Notes: generated from the sequence alone by a model not told the origin. Positions 25,483 to 34,137 are shown, counted from the stretch's first letter. The stretch is DNA of 64,000 bases from Burkholderia lata (GCF_902499335.1 NZ_CABVQK010000001.1:186001-250000), one strand, 5' to 3'. Numbers and translations are program-made.

Positions 25483-25935
25483 ATGGACCGCCTGCCCCCG
25501 CTGCCCCAGACGCTCGACGAGCAACTCTGCTTCGCGCTCTACTCGACTTCGCATGCGATGACGAAGGCGTACAAGCCGCTGCTCGACAAGCTGTCGCTGA
25601 CCTATCCCCAATATCTCGCGATGCTCGTGCTGTGGGAACGCGACGACATCGCCGTGAAGGACATCGCCGCGCGGCTCGACCTCGACCCGGCCACGGTCAC
25701 GCCGCTGCTGAAGCGGCTGGAGGCGCTCGGCTACGTGGAGCGTGTGCGCAGCGCAGCCGACGAACGCGTGGTGAACGTGCGCGTGACGCCGGAAGGCCGT
25801 GCGCTGAAAGACCGCGCACGCTCGGTACCCGCCGATCTCTTTTGCGCGATGCAGCAATCCCCCGAATTCCTCGTCAGGCTGCGCGCCGATCTCCAGCAGT
25901 TGCGCGACGCGCTGTCGGCCGCCAACGAACGCTGA
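25483..25935 (+). CDS. ohrR: MarR-family organic hydroperoxide sensor OhrR
   Basis: This 150-residue repressor senses organic peroxides. The reactive cysteine is Cys16 in QLCFALYSTSHAMTKAY, the hallmark of OhrR. A winged helix spans about residues 55-105 (IAARLDLDPATVTPLLKRLE). Oxidation of the cysteine releases it from the operators. The ATG at 25483 is preferred over upstream in-frame starts because the family begins close to the cysteine. Confidence 0.93.
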   Translation: MDRLPPLPQTLDEQLCFALYSTSHAMTKAYKPLLDKLSLTYPQYLAMLVLWERDDIAVKDIAARLDLDPATVTPLLKRLEALGYVERVRSAADERVVNVRVTPEGRALKDRARSVPADLFCAMQQSPEFLVRLRADLQQLRDALSAANER

Positions 25936-25955
25936 CAGGCGAGCCTCGGCGAACC

Positions 25956-25980
25956 GGCCCGGCGCTGCCGGGCCTTTTCT
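25956..25980 (+). terminator. Rho-independent terminator after ohrR
   Basis: GGCCCGGC and GCCGGGCC pair around a 3-base loop and are followed by TTTTCT. It separates the ohrR transcript from the ohr promoter just downstream. Confidence 0.8.
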
Positions 25981-25992
25981 TCAAAATTTCAT

Positions 25993-26021
25993 TTGCACAC
26001 TAATGATTTGTGTTCTATATT
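25993..26021 (+). promoter_or_regulatory. Promoter of ohr with OhrR-like element
   Basis: TTGCAC (25993-25998) and TATATT (26016-26021) are separated by 17 bases, a good sigma-70 promoter. The -35 lies in TTTGCACAC, similar to the ohrR operator half sites, and a second ATTTGTG copy follows at 26006, so OhrR probably blocks polymerase here. Confidence 0.72.
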
Positions 26022-26091
26022 TTCTTCGTGGCCGGCGACACCCCGTTCGACCGGGCCGCTTTTCCTCCCTTTCCCAGACAGGAGCTGCACG

Positions 26092-26511
26092 ATGAACATT
26101 CTGTACAAGACCAGCGCCACGAGCACGGGTGGCCGCGACGGCCGCGCGGTATCCGCTGACAACAAGCTGGAAGTGAAGCTGGCCGCGCCGCGCGAACTCG
26201 GCGGCACGGGCGCGGAAGGCACGAATCCGGAGCAACTGTTTGCCGCAGGTTACTCGGCCTGTTTCCTGAGCGCGATGAAATTCGTTGCCGGCCAGGACAA
26301 GAAGGCACTGCCGGCCGACACGCAGGTCACCGCGGAAGTGGGCATCGGCCCGAATGACGCAGGCGGCTTCGGGCTCGACGTCGAGCTGCGCGTGTCGCTG
26401 CCCGGGCTCGACAAGGCCGACGCGCAAGCGCTGGTCGAAAAGGCGCACCACGTGTGCCCGTATTCGAACGCGACGCGCAACAACGTGCCGGTGCGCCTGA
26501 CGGTCGTCTGA
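26092..26511 (+). CDS. ohr: Organic hydroperoxide resistance protein (thiol peroxidase)
   Basis: This 139-residue OsmC/Ohr-family enzyme reduces organic hydroperoxides with two catalytic cysteines, Cys57 (GYSACFLSA) and Cys122 (HHVCPYSNATR). It follows CAGGAG at a normal distance. It is controlled by the adjacent ohrR. Confidence 0.95.
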   Translation: MNILYKTSATSTGGRDGRAVSADNKLEVKLAAPRELGGTGAEGTNPEQLFAAGYSACFLSAMKFVAGQDKKALPADTQVTAEVGIGPNDAGGFGLDVELRVSLPGLDKADAQALVEKAHHVCPYSNATRNNVPVRLTVV

Positions 26512-26533
26512 CGCGACGCAAAGCCACCCATGC

Positions 26534-26574
26534 AAAAAGGGCGCGTGCGGCATGTAGCCGCACGCGCCCTTTTT
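26534..26574. terminator. Strong bidirectional terminator between ohr and the DUF3563 gene
   Basis: An 18-bp perfect stem (AAAAAGGGCGCGTGCGGC with its complement) closes a 5-base loop and ends in T-runs both ways. It serves the converging ohr and DUF3563 genes. Confidence 0.92.
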
Positions 26575-26623
26575 GCTGCGTGACTCGCCGGAACGGCGGA
26601 CCAGCCGGCCCGCCCTGCGCTGC

Positions 26624-26800
26624 TTAGCGCGCGCCGAACGAATACGGGCGATTCATCGCCGCTTCGCGATCGATCTTGCGCATGCGGAATTCGAGATCGT
26701 AGATGTCGGTGGCGTCGGCCAGGTACGCGTCGGCGCGCTCTTTCGAGGCCTTTTCAGCGTTCTTGGTCAGCATCAGGAAGAGGTGGCTCAGCAGGTACAT
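26624..26800 (-). CDS. DUF3563 small protein (58 residues)
   Basis: Read from the minus strand: the protein begins MYLLSHLFLMLTKNAEKASK and ends with MNRPYSFGAR. It matches the short DUF3563 family common in Burkholderiales; the segment ERADAYLADATDIYDLEFRM is the conserved core. Function is unknown. It is transcribed from a distinctive palindromic promoter (26831-26864) and ends before a strong terminator, so it forms a one-gene unit. Confidence 0.85.
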   Translation of the reverse strand: MYLLSHLFLMLTKNAEKASKERADAYLADATDIYDLEFRMRKIDREAAMNRPYSFGAR

Positions 26801-26830
26801 GGTTGATCTCGCTATTCGAAGGTTCTTTGA

Positions 26831-26864
26831 CTAGGGTTTTCCCGAATTATAGGGAAAACCCTAG
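26831..26864 (-). promoter_or_regulatory. 13-bp palindrome enclosing a -10 box, promoter of the DUF3563 gene
   Basis: CTAGGGTTTTCCC (26831-26843) and its exact complement (26852-26864) flank eight bases. On the minus strand these read TATAATTC, so a consensus -10 (TATAAT) lies in the loop; TGGTCA is a possible -35 at 17-base spacing. A dimeric protein on the two arms would cover the -10, which strongly suggests tight repression. The start of transcription would lie about 40 bases before the DUF3563 ATG. Confidence 0.75.
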
Positions 26865-26881
26865 GCTTTGACCAGCGTCGC

Positions 26882-27991
26882 TCAACCGATGCGTCGTTCG
26901 GTCGCCACAGTGCGGCGATTGGCTTCGAAAAAGGCCCAGATCATCGCGCTCGCATCGGGGCCGACCGCCGCATGAAACGGCACGGCTTCATCGCCGCCGG
27001 CCCACGCATGATCGAGCCCTTTCACATGACAGAGCCGCACGACCGGCTCGCCGTCGCGGCAGACATCGGTGATCTGCGCGCCCGCTTCGCGCGTCTCGAC
27101 CCGCTCGCCGCCGCGCAGTGCGCCGCGGCTGTCGGCCAGCCCATTCAGGCGCATGAACTGCACCGTCAACTGGTCGGCGTTCTTCGGTGCGACCACGTGG
27201 TCGCCATCGCCCTGGACGATCAGCGCGGGCATGCCGGGATACGCGGCGGCATCGACCAGCGCATCGACGGCCGCGGCCGGATTCTGCCGCACGCCGCGCC
27301 GCATCACGTCCATCGCGGTAATGCCGGAATTCGCCTCGCCGAGCGCCGGGCCCGAGTGCAGCGCCACCGCCGCGAAGCGGTCGGGATGGTGCAGTGCAAG
27401 AAGCGACGCCAGGCCCGCGCCGGCCGACAGCCCCGCGACATAGACACGCGACGCGTCGAAACCGCGTTCGTCGACGAGCGCGTCGACGAGCGATGCCACC
27501 GCATTCGCCTCGCCACGGCCCGCGCGGTCAGTGTCTTCATACCAGTGCCAGCAGCCGTGCGCATGTGCGCGCAGCGACTGCTCCGGATACAGCACCGCGA
27601 AGCCGTACTTGTCGGCCAGCAGGTTCATGCGCGTGCCCTGCACGAATTCGTCGACGGACTGCTGGCAGCCGTGCAGCATCACGACGAGCGGCATCGCGCC
27701 GCGCCGGCGGCCGGTCGGCACGTAGAGGCCGTACGCGAGATTCTGGACGAGGCGCCCGAGCGCGGGTGCCATTGGATGTTCGCCGCGCGTCCACTCGCCG
27801 GCCGCCCAGGCGGCCGCGCGCGGTCGCACGCGCGATTCGCGCGGCGGGGACAGATCGGATACGGCGGGAGAGGCAGCGGCCTCGAGTGCGTCGCGTGTGA
27901 TGCGCTGCGCATCACGCGCCGCGCGCTGGGCGGCCGGAGACAGCATGCGTTTCATGCCGCCCAGCCACACCTTGGTCAGACTTTTGGTCAT
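26882..27991 (-). CDS. PHB-depolymerase-family esterase
   Basis: This 369-residue alpha/beta hydrolase of the Esterase_PHB family has the oxyanion segment MPLVVMLHGCQQSVDEF near residue 100, the nucleophile Ser in GLSAGAGLASLLA near residue 185, an Asp in the QGDGDHVVAP segment, and the His in GLDHAWAGG. It probably hydrolyses short polyester or ester substrates. There is no clear signal peptide, so it may act in the cytoplasm. A palindrome upstream hints at control linked to polyhydroxybutyrate. Confidence 0.85.
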   Translation of the reverse strand: MTKSLTKVWLGGMKRMLSPAAQRAARDAQRITRDALEAAASPAVSDLSPPRESRVRPRAAAWAAGEWTRGEHPMAPALGRLVQNLAYGLYVPTGRRRGAMPLVVMLHGCQQSVDEFVQGTRMNLLADKYGFAVLYPEQSLRAHAHGCWHWYEDTDRAGRGEANAVASLVDALVDERGFDASRVYVAGLSAGAGLASLLALHHPDRFAAVALHSGPALGEANSGITAMDVMRRGVRQNPAAAVDALVDAAAYPGMPALIVQGDGDHVVAPKNADQLTVQFMRLNGLADSRGALRGGERVETREAGAQITDVCRDGEPVVRLCHVKGLDHAWAGGDEAVPFHAAVGPDASAMIWAFFEANRRTVATERRIG

Positions 27992-28050
27992 CGATCGGGC
28001 TCGCAGTCAGGAAAAATAGGGGCACCACAGCGGATGCATCGTTCGTCTTT

Positions 28051-28061
28051 GTGCAATGCAC
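28051..28061. promoter_or_regulatory. Palindrome GTGCAATGCAC upstream of the PHB-type esterase
   Basis: An 11-bp palindrome (5-bp arms, one central base) lies 60 bases before the esterase start. It resembles the TGCA-rich sites bound by PhaR, the PHB-responsive repressor of phasin genes. The link to PhaR is inference. Confidence 0.4.
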
Positions 28062-28239
28062 CATAACATTGTTTCTGGGATTTTTCCTGCACGTGGATAG
28101 TTCCCGGCCGCGCAAAAAACGGGGCTCGTGCGCACGCGGCGCTATACTGGGGCTTCGCCGCTTGTATCCGTTGTAGTCGTTCTTTCCGGCTCGCGCGTTG
28201 ATTTAAGCATCTTCCCCGCCTTCGTTCGTCCCCTTCCCG

Positions 28240-28938
28240 ATGTTCGACCTGTCGTCTCACCTGTGGATCATGATCACCGCGTTCGGCGGCGCCGGCCTGA
28301 CCCTGCCGCTCGCGATCACGATCGCCGTCTGGCTCGCGCTCGGCTACTCGTGGCAGCGCGCGGCCGCGTGGCTCGGTGTGCTCGCGGCCGCGATCGGCGT
28401 GGTCGCGCTCACGAAGATCGCGTTCCTCGGCTGGGGGATCGGCATCCGCAAGTGGGATTTCACGGGGTTCAGCGGCCATGCGATGCTGTCGACGTCGGTC
28501 TATCCGGTCGCGATTTTCCTGGCGCTGATCCGCACGCGCACGCCGGTGAGGATCGCCGGCATCGCGCTCGGGCTCGCGGCCGGCGTCGCGGTCGGCGTGT
28601 CGCGCGTCGCGCTCGACGCGCATTCGCCGTCCGAATCGATCACCGGCTGTATCGTCGGCGCGATCGCCGCGCTCGCGTTCATCGCCGGTTCGTGGCGCGC
28701 GGTACCGCACCGCTGGTCGGTGCCCGCGGTCGTCGCGAGCCTCGCACTCGTCACCGTGGCGCTGCACGGCATCACCGTGCCGTCGCATCGCTGGGTCACC
28801 AAGGTGGCGCTGCAACTGTCGGGCCACGAGCGCCCGTTCGTCCGCGCGCGCTGGAAGGCCAACCCGAACTACCGACCCGCATCGCAGCCGTCGTCGCTGC
28901 AGCGCACCCAGTCGCCGCCGCAAACGCTCCGTACGTGA
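28240..28938 (+). CDS. PAP2-family membrane phosphatase
   Basis: This 232-residue membrane protein has five or six hydrophobic helices and the PAP2 active-site signatures FSGHAMLS near residue 79 and SRVALDAHSPSES near residue 122. It likely removes phosphate from a lipid substrate such as undecaprenyl pyrophosphate or phosphatidic acid at the periplasmic face. It is divergent from the esterase gene. Confidence 0.85.
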   Translation: MFDLSSHLWIMITAFGGAGLTLPLAITIAVWLALGYSWQRAAAWLGVLAAAIGVVALTKIAFLGWGIGIRKWDFTGFSGHAMLSTSVYPVAIFLALIRTRTPVRIAGIALGLAAGVAVGVSRVALDAHSPSESITGCIVGAIAALAFIAGSWRAVPHRWSVPAVVASLALVTVALHGITVPSHRWVTKVALQLSGHERPFVRARWKANPNYRPASQPSSLQRTQSPPQTLRT

Positions 28939-29016
28939 CCGGCCGCCCGGCCGTCACGCCCGCCCCTTTTCTGGTCTGACCATTCATGCACGCCGTCGCA
29001 TGAGCGGTATGTCGAG

Positions 29017-29040
29017 CGTTATAACCCGCCCTATATTACG
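29017..29040. promoter_or_regulatory. ModE box upstream of modA
   Basis: CGTTATA, eight bases, then TATATTACG has the same spacing and nearly the same arms as the E. coli modA operator. It lies 35 bases before the modA ATG. ModE with molybdate should repress transcription here; a modE gene lies at 31489. Confidence 0.82.
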
Positions 29041-29074
29041 ATTACGGTTTCCACCCATTCAAAACGAATCCACC

Positions 29075-29875
29075 ATGCGCTCAACCGTCCGTCCGCTTCG
29101 CCGCACCCTGCTTCGCCTGCTGCCGATCGCCACGCTTGCCGCTGCCGGTATTGCGTTCAGCGCGCCCGCGTCCGCCGCCGACGAACTGGTCGTGTCGGCC
29201 GCCGCCAGCCTGACGAACGCGTTCAAGGCCGTCGGCGATGCGTACGAGAAGCAGCATCCCGATACCAAGGTGCTGTTCAACTTCGGCGCGTCGGACGTGC
29301 TGATGCAGCAGATCGCCAAGGGCGCGCCGGCCGACGTGTTCGCGTCGGCCGACCAGAAGGCGATGGATCGTGCGGCCGACGAAAAGGTGATCGTGCCCGG
29401 CACGCGCCGCGATTTCGCGGCGAACTCGCTCGTGCTGATCGTGCCGGCGGACAGCAAGGCCGCCGCGCCGACGTCGCTGAATGACCTGACGGCGCCCGGC
29501 GTGAAGCGCATCGCGTATGGCGACCCGGCATCGGTGCCGGTCGGTCGCTACACCGAGGGCGCACTGCGCACGGCCGGCGTGTGGGATGCCGTCAGCGCGA
29601 AAGGCGTGCTGGCCGCCAACGTGCGCCAGAGCCTCGACTATGTCGCGCGCGGCGAAGTCGACGCGGGCTTCGTGTTCGGCACCGACGCCGCGATCATGCC
29701 GGGCCGCGTGAAGGTCGCGCTGACGGTGCCGACGAAGACGGCCATCACCTATCCGATCGCCGTGGTCAAGGACAGCCGCCACGCCGCGCAGGCGCAGTCG
29801 TTCATCGACTTCGTCGCGTCGCCGCAGGGCCAGGCCGTGCTGTCGACGTTCGGCTTCAAGCCCGCGGGCAAGTGA
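29075..29875 (+). CDS. modA: Molybdate ABC transporter, periplasmic binding protein
   Basis: This 266-residue protein has a long signal peptide (about residues 1-34, ending SAPASAA) and the ModA core (LVVSAAASLTNAFKAVG, later FGASDVLMQQI). It captures molybdate or tungstate and hands it to ModBC. It is the first gene of modABC. Confidence 0.95.
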   Translation: MRSTVRPLRRTLLRLLPIATLAAAGIAFSAPASAADELVVSAAASLTNAFKAVGDAYEKQHPDTKVLFNFGASDVLMQQIAKGAPADVFASADQKAMDRAADEKVIVPGTRRDFAANSLVLIVPADSKAAAPTSLNDLTAPGVKRIAYGDPASVPVGRYTEGALRTAGVWDAVSAKGVLAANVRQSLDYVARGEVDAGFVFGTDAAIMPGRVKVALTVPTKTAITYPIAVVKDSRHAAQAQSFIDFVASPQGQAVLSTFGFKPAGK

Positions 29876-29885
29876 GCGTAGCGCG

Positions 29886-30563
29886 ATGCAAGACGCCTGG
29901 GTACCGCTGCTGCTGTCGCTGAAGGTTGCCGGTTGGGCAACCGCGCTCGACATCGTGCTCGGCGTCGCCGCCGCGTTCATGCTCGCGCGCTGGCGCTCGC
30001 CGCTGCGCGACGTCGTCGATTCCGTGCTGACGCTGCCGCTCGTGCTGCCGCCGACGGTACTCGGGTATTACCTGCTCGTGCTGCTCGGCCGGCGCGGCGT
30101 GTTCGGCGCGTGGCTCGACAAGCTCGGCATCGAGCTGGTCTTCACGTGGCAGGGCGCGGTGATCGCGTCGATGGTCGTCGCGTTTCCGTTGATCCTGAAG
30201 TCGGCGCGGGCCGCGTTCGAAGGCGTCGATCCGCATCTCGAGCGCGCCGCGCGCACACTCGGGCTCGGCGAAGTCGCGGTGTTCTTCCGCGTGACGCTGC
30301 CGCTCGCCACGCGCGGGATCCTCGCGGGCGCGCTGCTCGCGTTCGCACGTGCACTCGGCGAGTTCGGCGCGACGCTGATGATCGCGGGCAACCTGCCCGG
30401 CCGCACGCAGACACTGTCGGTCGCGATCTACGCGGCCGTGCAGGCCGGCGACGACAGCACGGCCAACTTCCTCGTGCTGGTGACGTCGATCACCTGCGTG
30501 CTCGTGCTGCTCGCGACCGGCTGGCTCGTGCCGTCGCGTGCCCGGCGGAGTCAGCTGACATGA
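29886..30563 (+). CDS. modB: Molybdate ABC transporter, permease
   Basis: This 225-residue permease has about five membrane helices and the EAA loop that contacts the ATPase (ERAARTLGLGEVAVFFRVTL, then ALGEFGATLMIAGN). It starts 10 bases after modA. Confidence 0.95.
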   Translation: MQDAWVPLLLSLKVAGWATALDIVLGVAAAFMLARWRSPLRDVVDSVLTLPLVLPPTVLGYYLLVLLGRRGVFGAWLDKLGIELVFTWQGAVIASMVVAFPLILKSARAAFEGVDPHLERAARTLGLGEVAVFFRVTLPLATRGILAGALLAFARALGEFGATLMIAGNLPGRTQTLSVAIYAAVQAGDDSTANFLVLVTSITCVLVLLATGWLVPSRARRSQLT

Positions 30564-30618
30564 AGCGCCTGCCTCGTCCATCGTCTTTCGCGGCAGGGCG
30601 GCTTCGGCGGAGGCCCGC

Positions 30619-31320
30619 ATGAGCCTCGTCGTCGACATCCGCAAGACCTACGCGAACGCCGAGCGCCGCTTCACGCTCGACATGTCGTTCACGGCAACGA
30701 CGCAGCGCGTCGTGCTGTTCGGGCCGTCCGGCGCGGGCAAGAGCATGACGCTGCAGGCGATCGCCGGGCTGCTGTCGCCCGACGAAGGCACGATCGTGCT
30801 GAACAACGAACCGCTGTTCGACGCCGCGCGCCGCATCGACGTGCCGACCCGCGAACGCCGTGTCGCGTACCTGTTCCAGGACTACGCGCTGTTTCCGCAT
30901 CTGAACGTGCGCCAGAACATTGCGTTCGGGCTCACGTCGGGACTGCGCAACCCGCGCGCGAAGACGGTGTCGCCGGAAGTCGCGTACTGGCTGAAGGCGT
31001 TCGATCTCGAAGCGCTCGCCGGGCAGTACCCGTCGCAACTTTCCGGTGGGCAGAAACAGCGCGTCGCGCTCGCGCGCGCACTGGTCGCGCAGCCGCGGAT
31101 CCTGCTGCTCGACGAACCGTTCGCGGCGCTCGACGGCGCCATGCGCCAGCGCATGCGTCACGAACTCGCCGAGCTGCAGGCGCGGCTCGATATCCCGATG
31201 GTGCTGATCTCGCACGATCCCGACGACGTCGCCGCGTTCGGCGACCAGGTCGTGCAGTTGAGCGAAGGACGCGTGCAGGCGGCTCCGCCGCACGCCGAGT
31301 GGCCGACGCGCGTCACGTGA
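30619..31320 (+). CDS. modC: Molybdate ABC transporter, ATPase (short form)
   Basis: This 233-residue ATPase has Walker A (FGPSGAGKSMT), signature (LSGGQKQR), Walker B (LLLDEPFAAL) and H-loop (LISHDPDD). Typical ModC is about 350 residues with a C-terminal MOP domain that binds molybdate; here the protein stops right after the ATPase core, so regulatory trans-inhibition by that domain is absent. Nothing resembling a MOP domain remains downstream. Confidence 0.93.
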   Translation: MSLVVDIRKTYANAERRFTLDMSFTATTQRVVLFGPSGAGKSMTLQAIAGLLSPDEGTIVLNNEPLFDAARRIDVPTRERRVAYLFQDYALFPHLNVRQNIAFGLTSGLRNPRAKTVSPEVAYWLKAFDLEALAGQYPSQLSGGQKQRVALARALVAQPRILLLDEPFAALDGAMRQRMRHELAELQARLDIPMVLISHDPDDVAAFGDQVVQLSEGRVQAAPPHAEWPTRVT

Positions 31321-31488
31321 GCGCGCGAGGCCGTGGTCGTGGCAGGCACCGTTGGAGCCTGAGAGAAGCCGCGCGTAGCGGCATATGCTGAAAGCGGAAA
31401 CGAAGCCGGTACCGTGCAGGCACCATGCGATGCCGGCTTCGCCCCGCCCGTCACTCGATCGTCGAAGCGCGCCGCCCTACCTGCTTCG

Positions 31489-32325
31489 TCACCCCGTCAC
31501 CGCAAGAATCACGCTCGACGCCTTGAACAGCGCGATCGCCGGCCGGCCGGCGTCGAGCTGCAGCGCAGCGACGCTGTCGTTGGTGACGACGGCCGTCAGC
31601 GTCCCGCCGCCGTCGAGCGCCAGTGTCACCTCGCTGTTCACCGCGCCCGCCGCGACGGTTTCCACGCTGCCGCGCAGTTGATTCCGCGCGGACACCTTCA
31701 ACTCGGGCTCGCCATCGTCGACCGCGAGCACGACCCACGACGCCTTCACCAGCGCGCAGGCGTCCGCGCCAACCTGCAGGCCGAGCGCATCGGCGCTCTC
31801 GTGCGTCAGCACGGCAACGATCGGCTGTCCGCCGGGCAGCGTGAGCGTGACCTCGTCGTTGACGGTACCGCGCACGATCGATGCGACCTTGCCGAACAAC
31901 TGGTTGCGCGCGCTGGTCTTCATCCCGATCCGGCCGATCAACGCCCAGTCGACGTCGAACCCGGACACGGCCGCGCTCGCGGCCTCGATGAACCGGCGAT
32001 GCTCGCGCTCGATCGTGCGGAACGCGGCGATCAGCGACGTCGCGCGCGGCGTCAGCGTCGTACCGCCGCCGCCCTTGCCGCCCGTCGAACGCGCGACGAG
32101 CGGTTCGCCGGCAAGATTGTTCATCGTGTCGACCGCATCCCATGCGGCCTTGTAGCTGAGGCCGACGGCCTTCGCCGCACGCGTGATCGAACCGGTGTCG
32201 CCGATCGCCGCGAGCAGTGCGATACGCGCGGCGCCGCCGAGCGTCTGCTCGCCGGCGCGCAGCCACAGCTCGCCGCCCAGTTCGAGCGGTTCGGTGGACG
32301 GGGAAGAATGCGGTGTGTCGGTCAT
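31489..32325 (-). CDS. modE: Molybdate-responsive regulator ModE
   Basis: This 278-residue protein has an N-terminal winged HTH (residues about 30-90, SITRAAKAVGLSYKAAWDAV) and two MOP domains, each with the SARNQL molybdate-binding motif (near residues 138 and 211). It binds the box at 29017 when loaded with molybdate. It converges with modC. Confidence 0.93.
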   Translation of the reverse strand: MTDTPHSSPSTEPLELGGELWLRAGEQTLGGAARIALLAAIGDTGSITRAAKAVGLSYKAAWDAVDTMNNLAGEPLVARSTGGKGGGGTTLTPRATSLIAAFRTIEREHRRFIEAASAAVSGFDVDWALIGRIGMKTSARNQLFGKVASIVRGTVNDEVTLTLPGGQPIVAVLTHESADALGLQVGADACALVKASWVVLAVDDGEPELKVSARNQLRGSVETVAAGAVNSEVTLALDGGGTLTAVVTNDSVAALQLDAGRPAIALFKASSVILAVTG

Positions 32326-32373
32326 CGGGATACGTGCCGGAATCGGGCGGCCATTATAGTCAGCGCGTGCCGG

Positions 32374-34011
32374 TCAACTCGGCTTGCCGTCGAGCTTCGG
32401 CGGCCGCAGGCTGGCCAGCAGCGTCTCAGCGTCGCGCGCCGCGCGCTGCTCGAGCGCCGCGCCGTAGCCGCGCACGAAACCGAGCTGGTACGGCGGCGCC
32501 GCGAGTTTTTCGAGGTGATGCAGCGCGACCATCGTGTCGTTCGCTTCGCCGAGCACGCTCTGCACGCGCGTGAGCGTCTTGACCGTCTCGGTGCGCGTGC
32601 GGCGCGACGCCAGCGACGCGAAGAATTCGAGCGCATAGCGCAGCCGCTTCGCATCGATCCGCACCTGATGGCGCGCGGCCGTGTCGAGCGACGTGAGCGA
32701 CGGCGACGCGTAGAGATGACCGAACAGCCGCCGCACGCGCTTCGTCGCGTGGCGCCGCAGCGACGGTGCGTCGCCGTCTTCGGCGGACGGCAGCGCAAGC
32801 GAGCCCAGCCATTCGAGCCAGCCGAGCGTCAGCCTTGCATAGCGGGCCGAATGCAGCGCCTGCCGCAGCTCGACCCGCGCAGCCGTGCACTGCGCGCGCG
32901 CGGCATCGAGCGTGCCGTTCCACTCGCCGTCGCCACCGTCGGCCGCGATCAGCGCGGGCAGGCTTTCGGTCGCGAACACGTCCCAGTCGCGCACCGTGCC
33001 GAGCAGCGAGGCAAGCCAGCGCAGGTCGACACCGAGCGTGTCCCGCCACTGGCGGTCGGCAAAGATCGGGAAGAAACGCATCAGCGTGCGCAGGCGGCGC
33101 AGCGCGACACGCATCTGGTGCACGAATTCGGGATCGTCGTGCTCGAGCACGCCGCCTTCGTTGCCGAGCCATTGCGCGGTGATGTCGCCGGACAGCGCGA
33201 ACAGCGCGGCGCGCTGCGTGCGCACGCCGGCCAGGTCGACGAGCTTTGCCTTGACGGGCCCGTCGGCGGCCGGCTCGGCCGCACATGCGCGATCGATCAC
33301 GCTCGTCAGCTGCGCGAATGCGGGCCACGCGCCGCTCAATTCGCGCGCCGCGGCAAACAGCGCGTGCAGCGCGGCCGTGCGCGCGGGCAAGGTTTCCCAG
33401 TCGGGTGCGGTGAGACGCAGCTCGACATAGCGGCGCGGCGGCTCGCTACCGTGATGCAGCGTGACGTCGTCGAGCGTCATCTCGACCACGACACCGCTGT
33501 CGTCGGCCCAGCGCCCGCGCCGCCGTTCGCTGACGAGGCGCAACGCGGACGATTCCGGCTGGGTAGCGACCTCCTCCGGGCGCCCGGCCGAATCCGGCGC
33601 GGTGCCGTCGATTTCCCCTGTCGCGACGACGGCCTCGGCTGCGACGGCCGCCTCGGGTACGGGCAGCGGCATCGCGACGACGATGCCCGCATGCTCCGCG
33701 TCGAACAGTTCGCGCGCCGTGACACCTGGCGCAAACGCCTTCGTGCGCGATGCGACGACCCGCCTGCCGTGCGCATTCGACTCGACCCACGTCCACCAGC
33801 TTGCGCCGGGGCTCGGCTCGGCCTCCTCGATCTGGCACGGCTCGATCGTCACGCGCTCATGGCCGCGGCGCATCCGGACCTGCGGGCAGATCCGCCATGC
33901 GCGCACGAGTTCGGCGCCGAAATCACGCTGCGCGCCGCGGGCGCGACTTGCGGCCTTGACCGGCCACCCTTCCAGTGACAGCGACAACACGATTTCCAGC
34001 ACACGCGACAT
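32374..34011 (-). CDS. CYTH-CHAD domain protein, CYTH part eroded
   Basis: This 545-residue protein has a C-terminal CHAD domain from about residue 260 with conserved basic His/Arg patches (FVHQMRVALRRLRTLMRFF, later RHQVRIDAKRLRYALEF), which bind polyphosphate. The N-terminal part resembles a CYTH triphosphate tunnel enzyme by place only: the ExExK motif reads EIVLSLSLE, so catalysis is doubtful. It may direct the protein to polyphosphate or PHB granules. Confidence 0.8.
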   Translation of the reverse strand: MSRVLEIVLSLSLEGWPVKAASRARGAQRDFGAELVRAWRICPQVRMRRGHERVTIEPCQIEEAEPSPGASWWTWVESNAHGRRVVASRTKAFAPGVTARELFDAEHAGIVVAMPLPVPEAAVAAEAVVATGEIDGTAPDSAGRPEEVATQPESSALRLVSERRRGRWADDSGVVVEMTLDDVTLHHGSEPPRRYVELRLTAPDWETLPARTAALHALFAAARELSGAWPAFAQLTSVIDRACAAEPAADGPVKAKLVDLAGVRTQRAALFALSGDITAQWLGNEGGVLEHDDPEFVHQMRVALRRLRTLMRFFPIFADRQWRDTLGVDLRWLASLLGTVRDWDVFATESLPALIAADGGDGEWNGTLDAARAQCTAARVELRQALHSARYARLTLGWLEWLGSLALPSAEDGDAPSLRRHATKRVRRLFGHLYASPSLTSLDTAARHQVRIDAKRLRYALEFFASLASRRTRTETVKTLTRVQSVLGEANDTMVALHHLEKLAAPPYQLGFVRGYGAALEQRAARDAETLLASLRPPKLDGKPS

Positions 34012-34137
34012 GGAGGCTCCTGCACATGAAGAATCGCCGGCGCATCGACCGCGCCGGCGTCGTCCGTGAAGCTGCTTCCATAGTACACGTCGCCAAAACT
34101 CGCGGGCGACGATCTGGCCCTGTCGTGCTGTCGCAGG

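Noticed and set aside
31414..33978. Plus-strand frame of 854 codons over modE and the CHAD gene
   Set aside because: Both genes on the minus strand are clear homologues; the plus product is Arg-rich without any recognisable domain.
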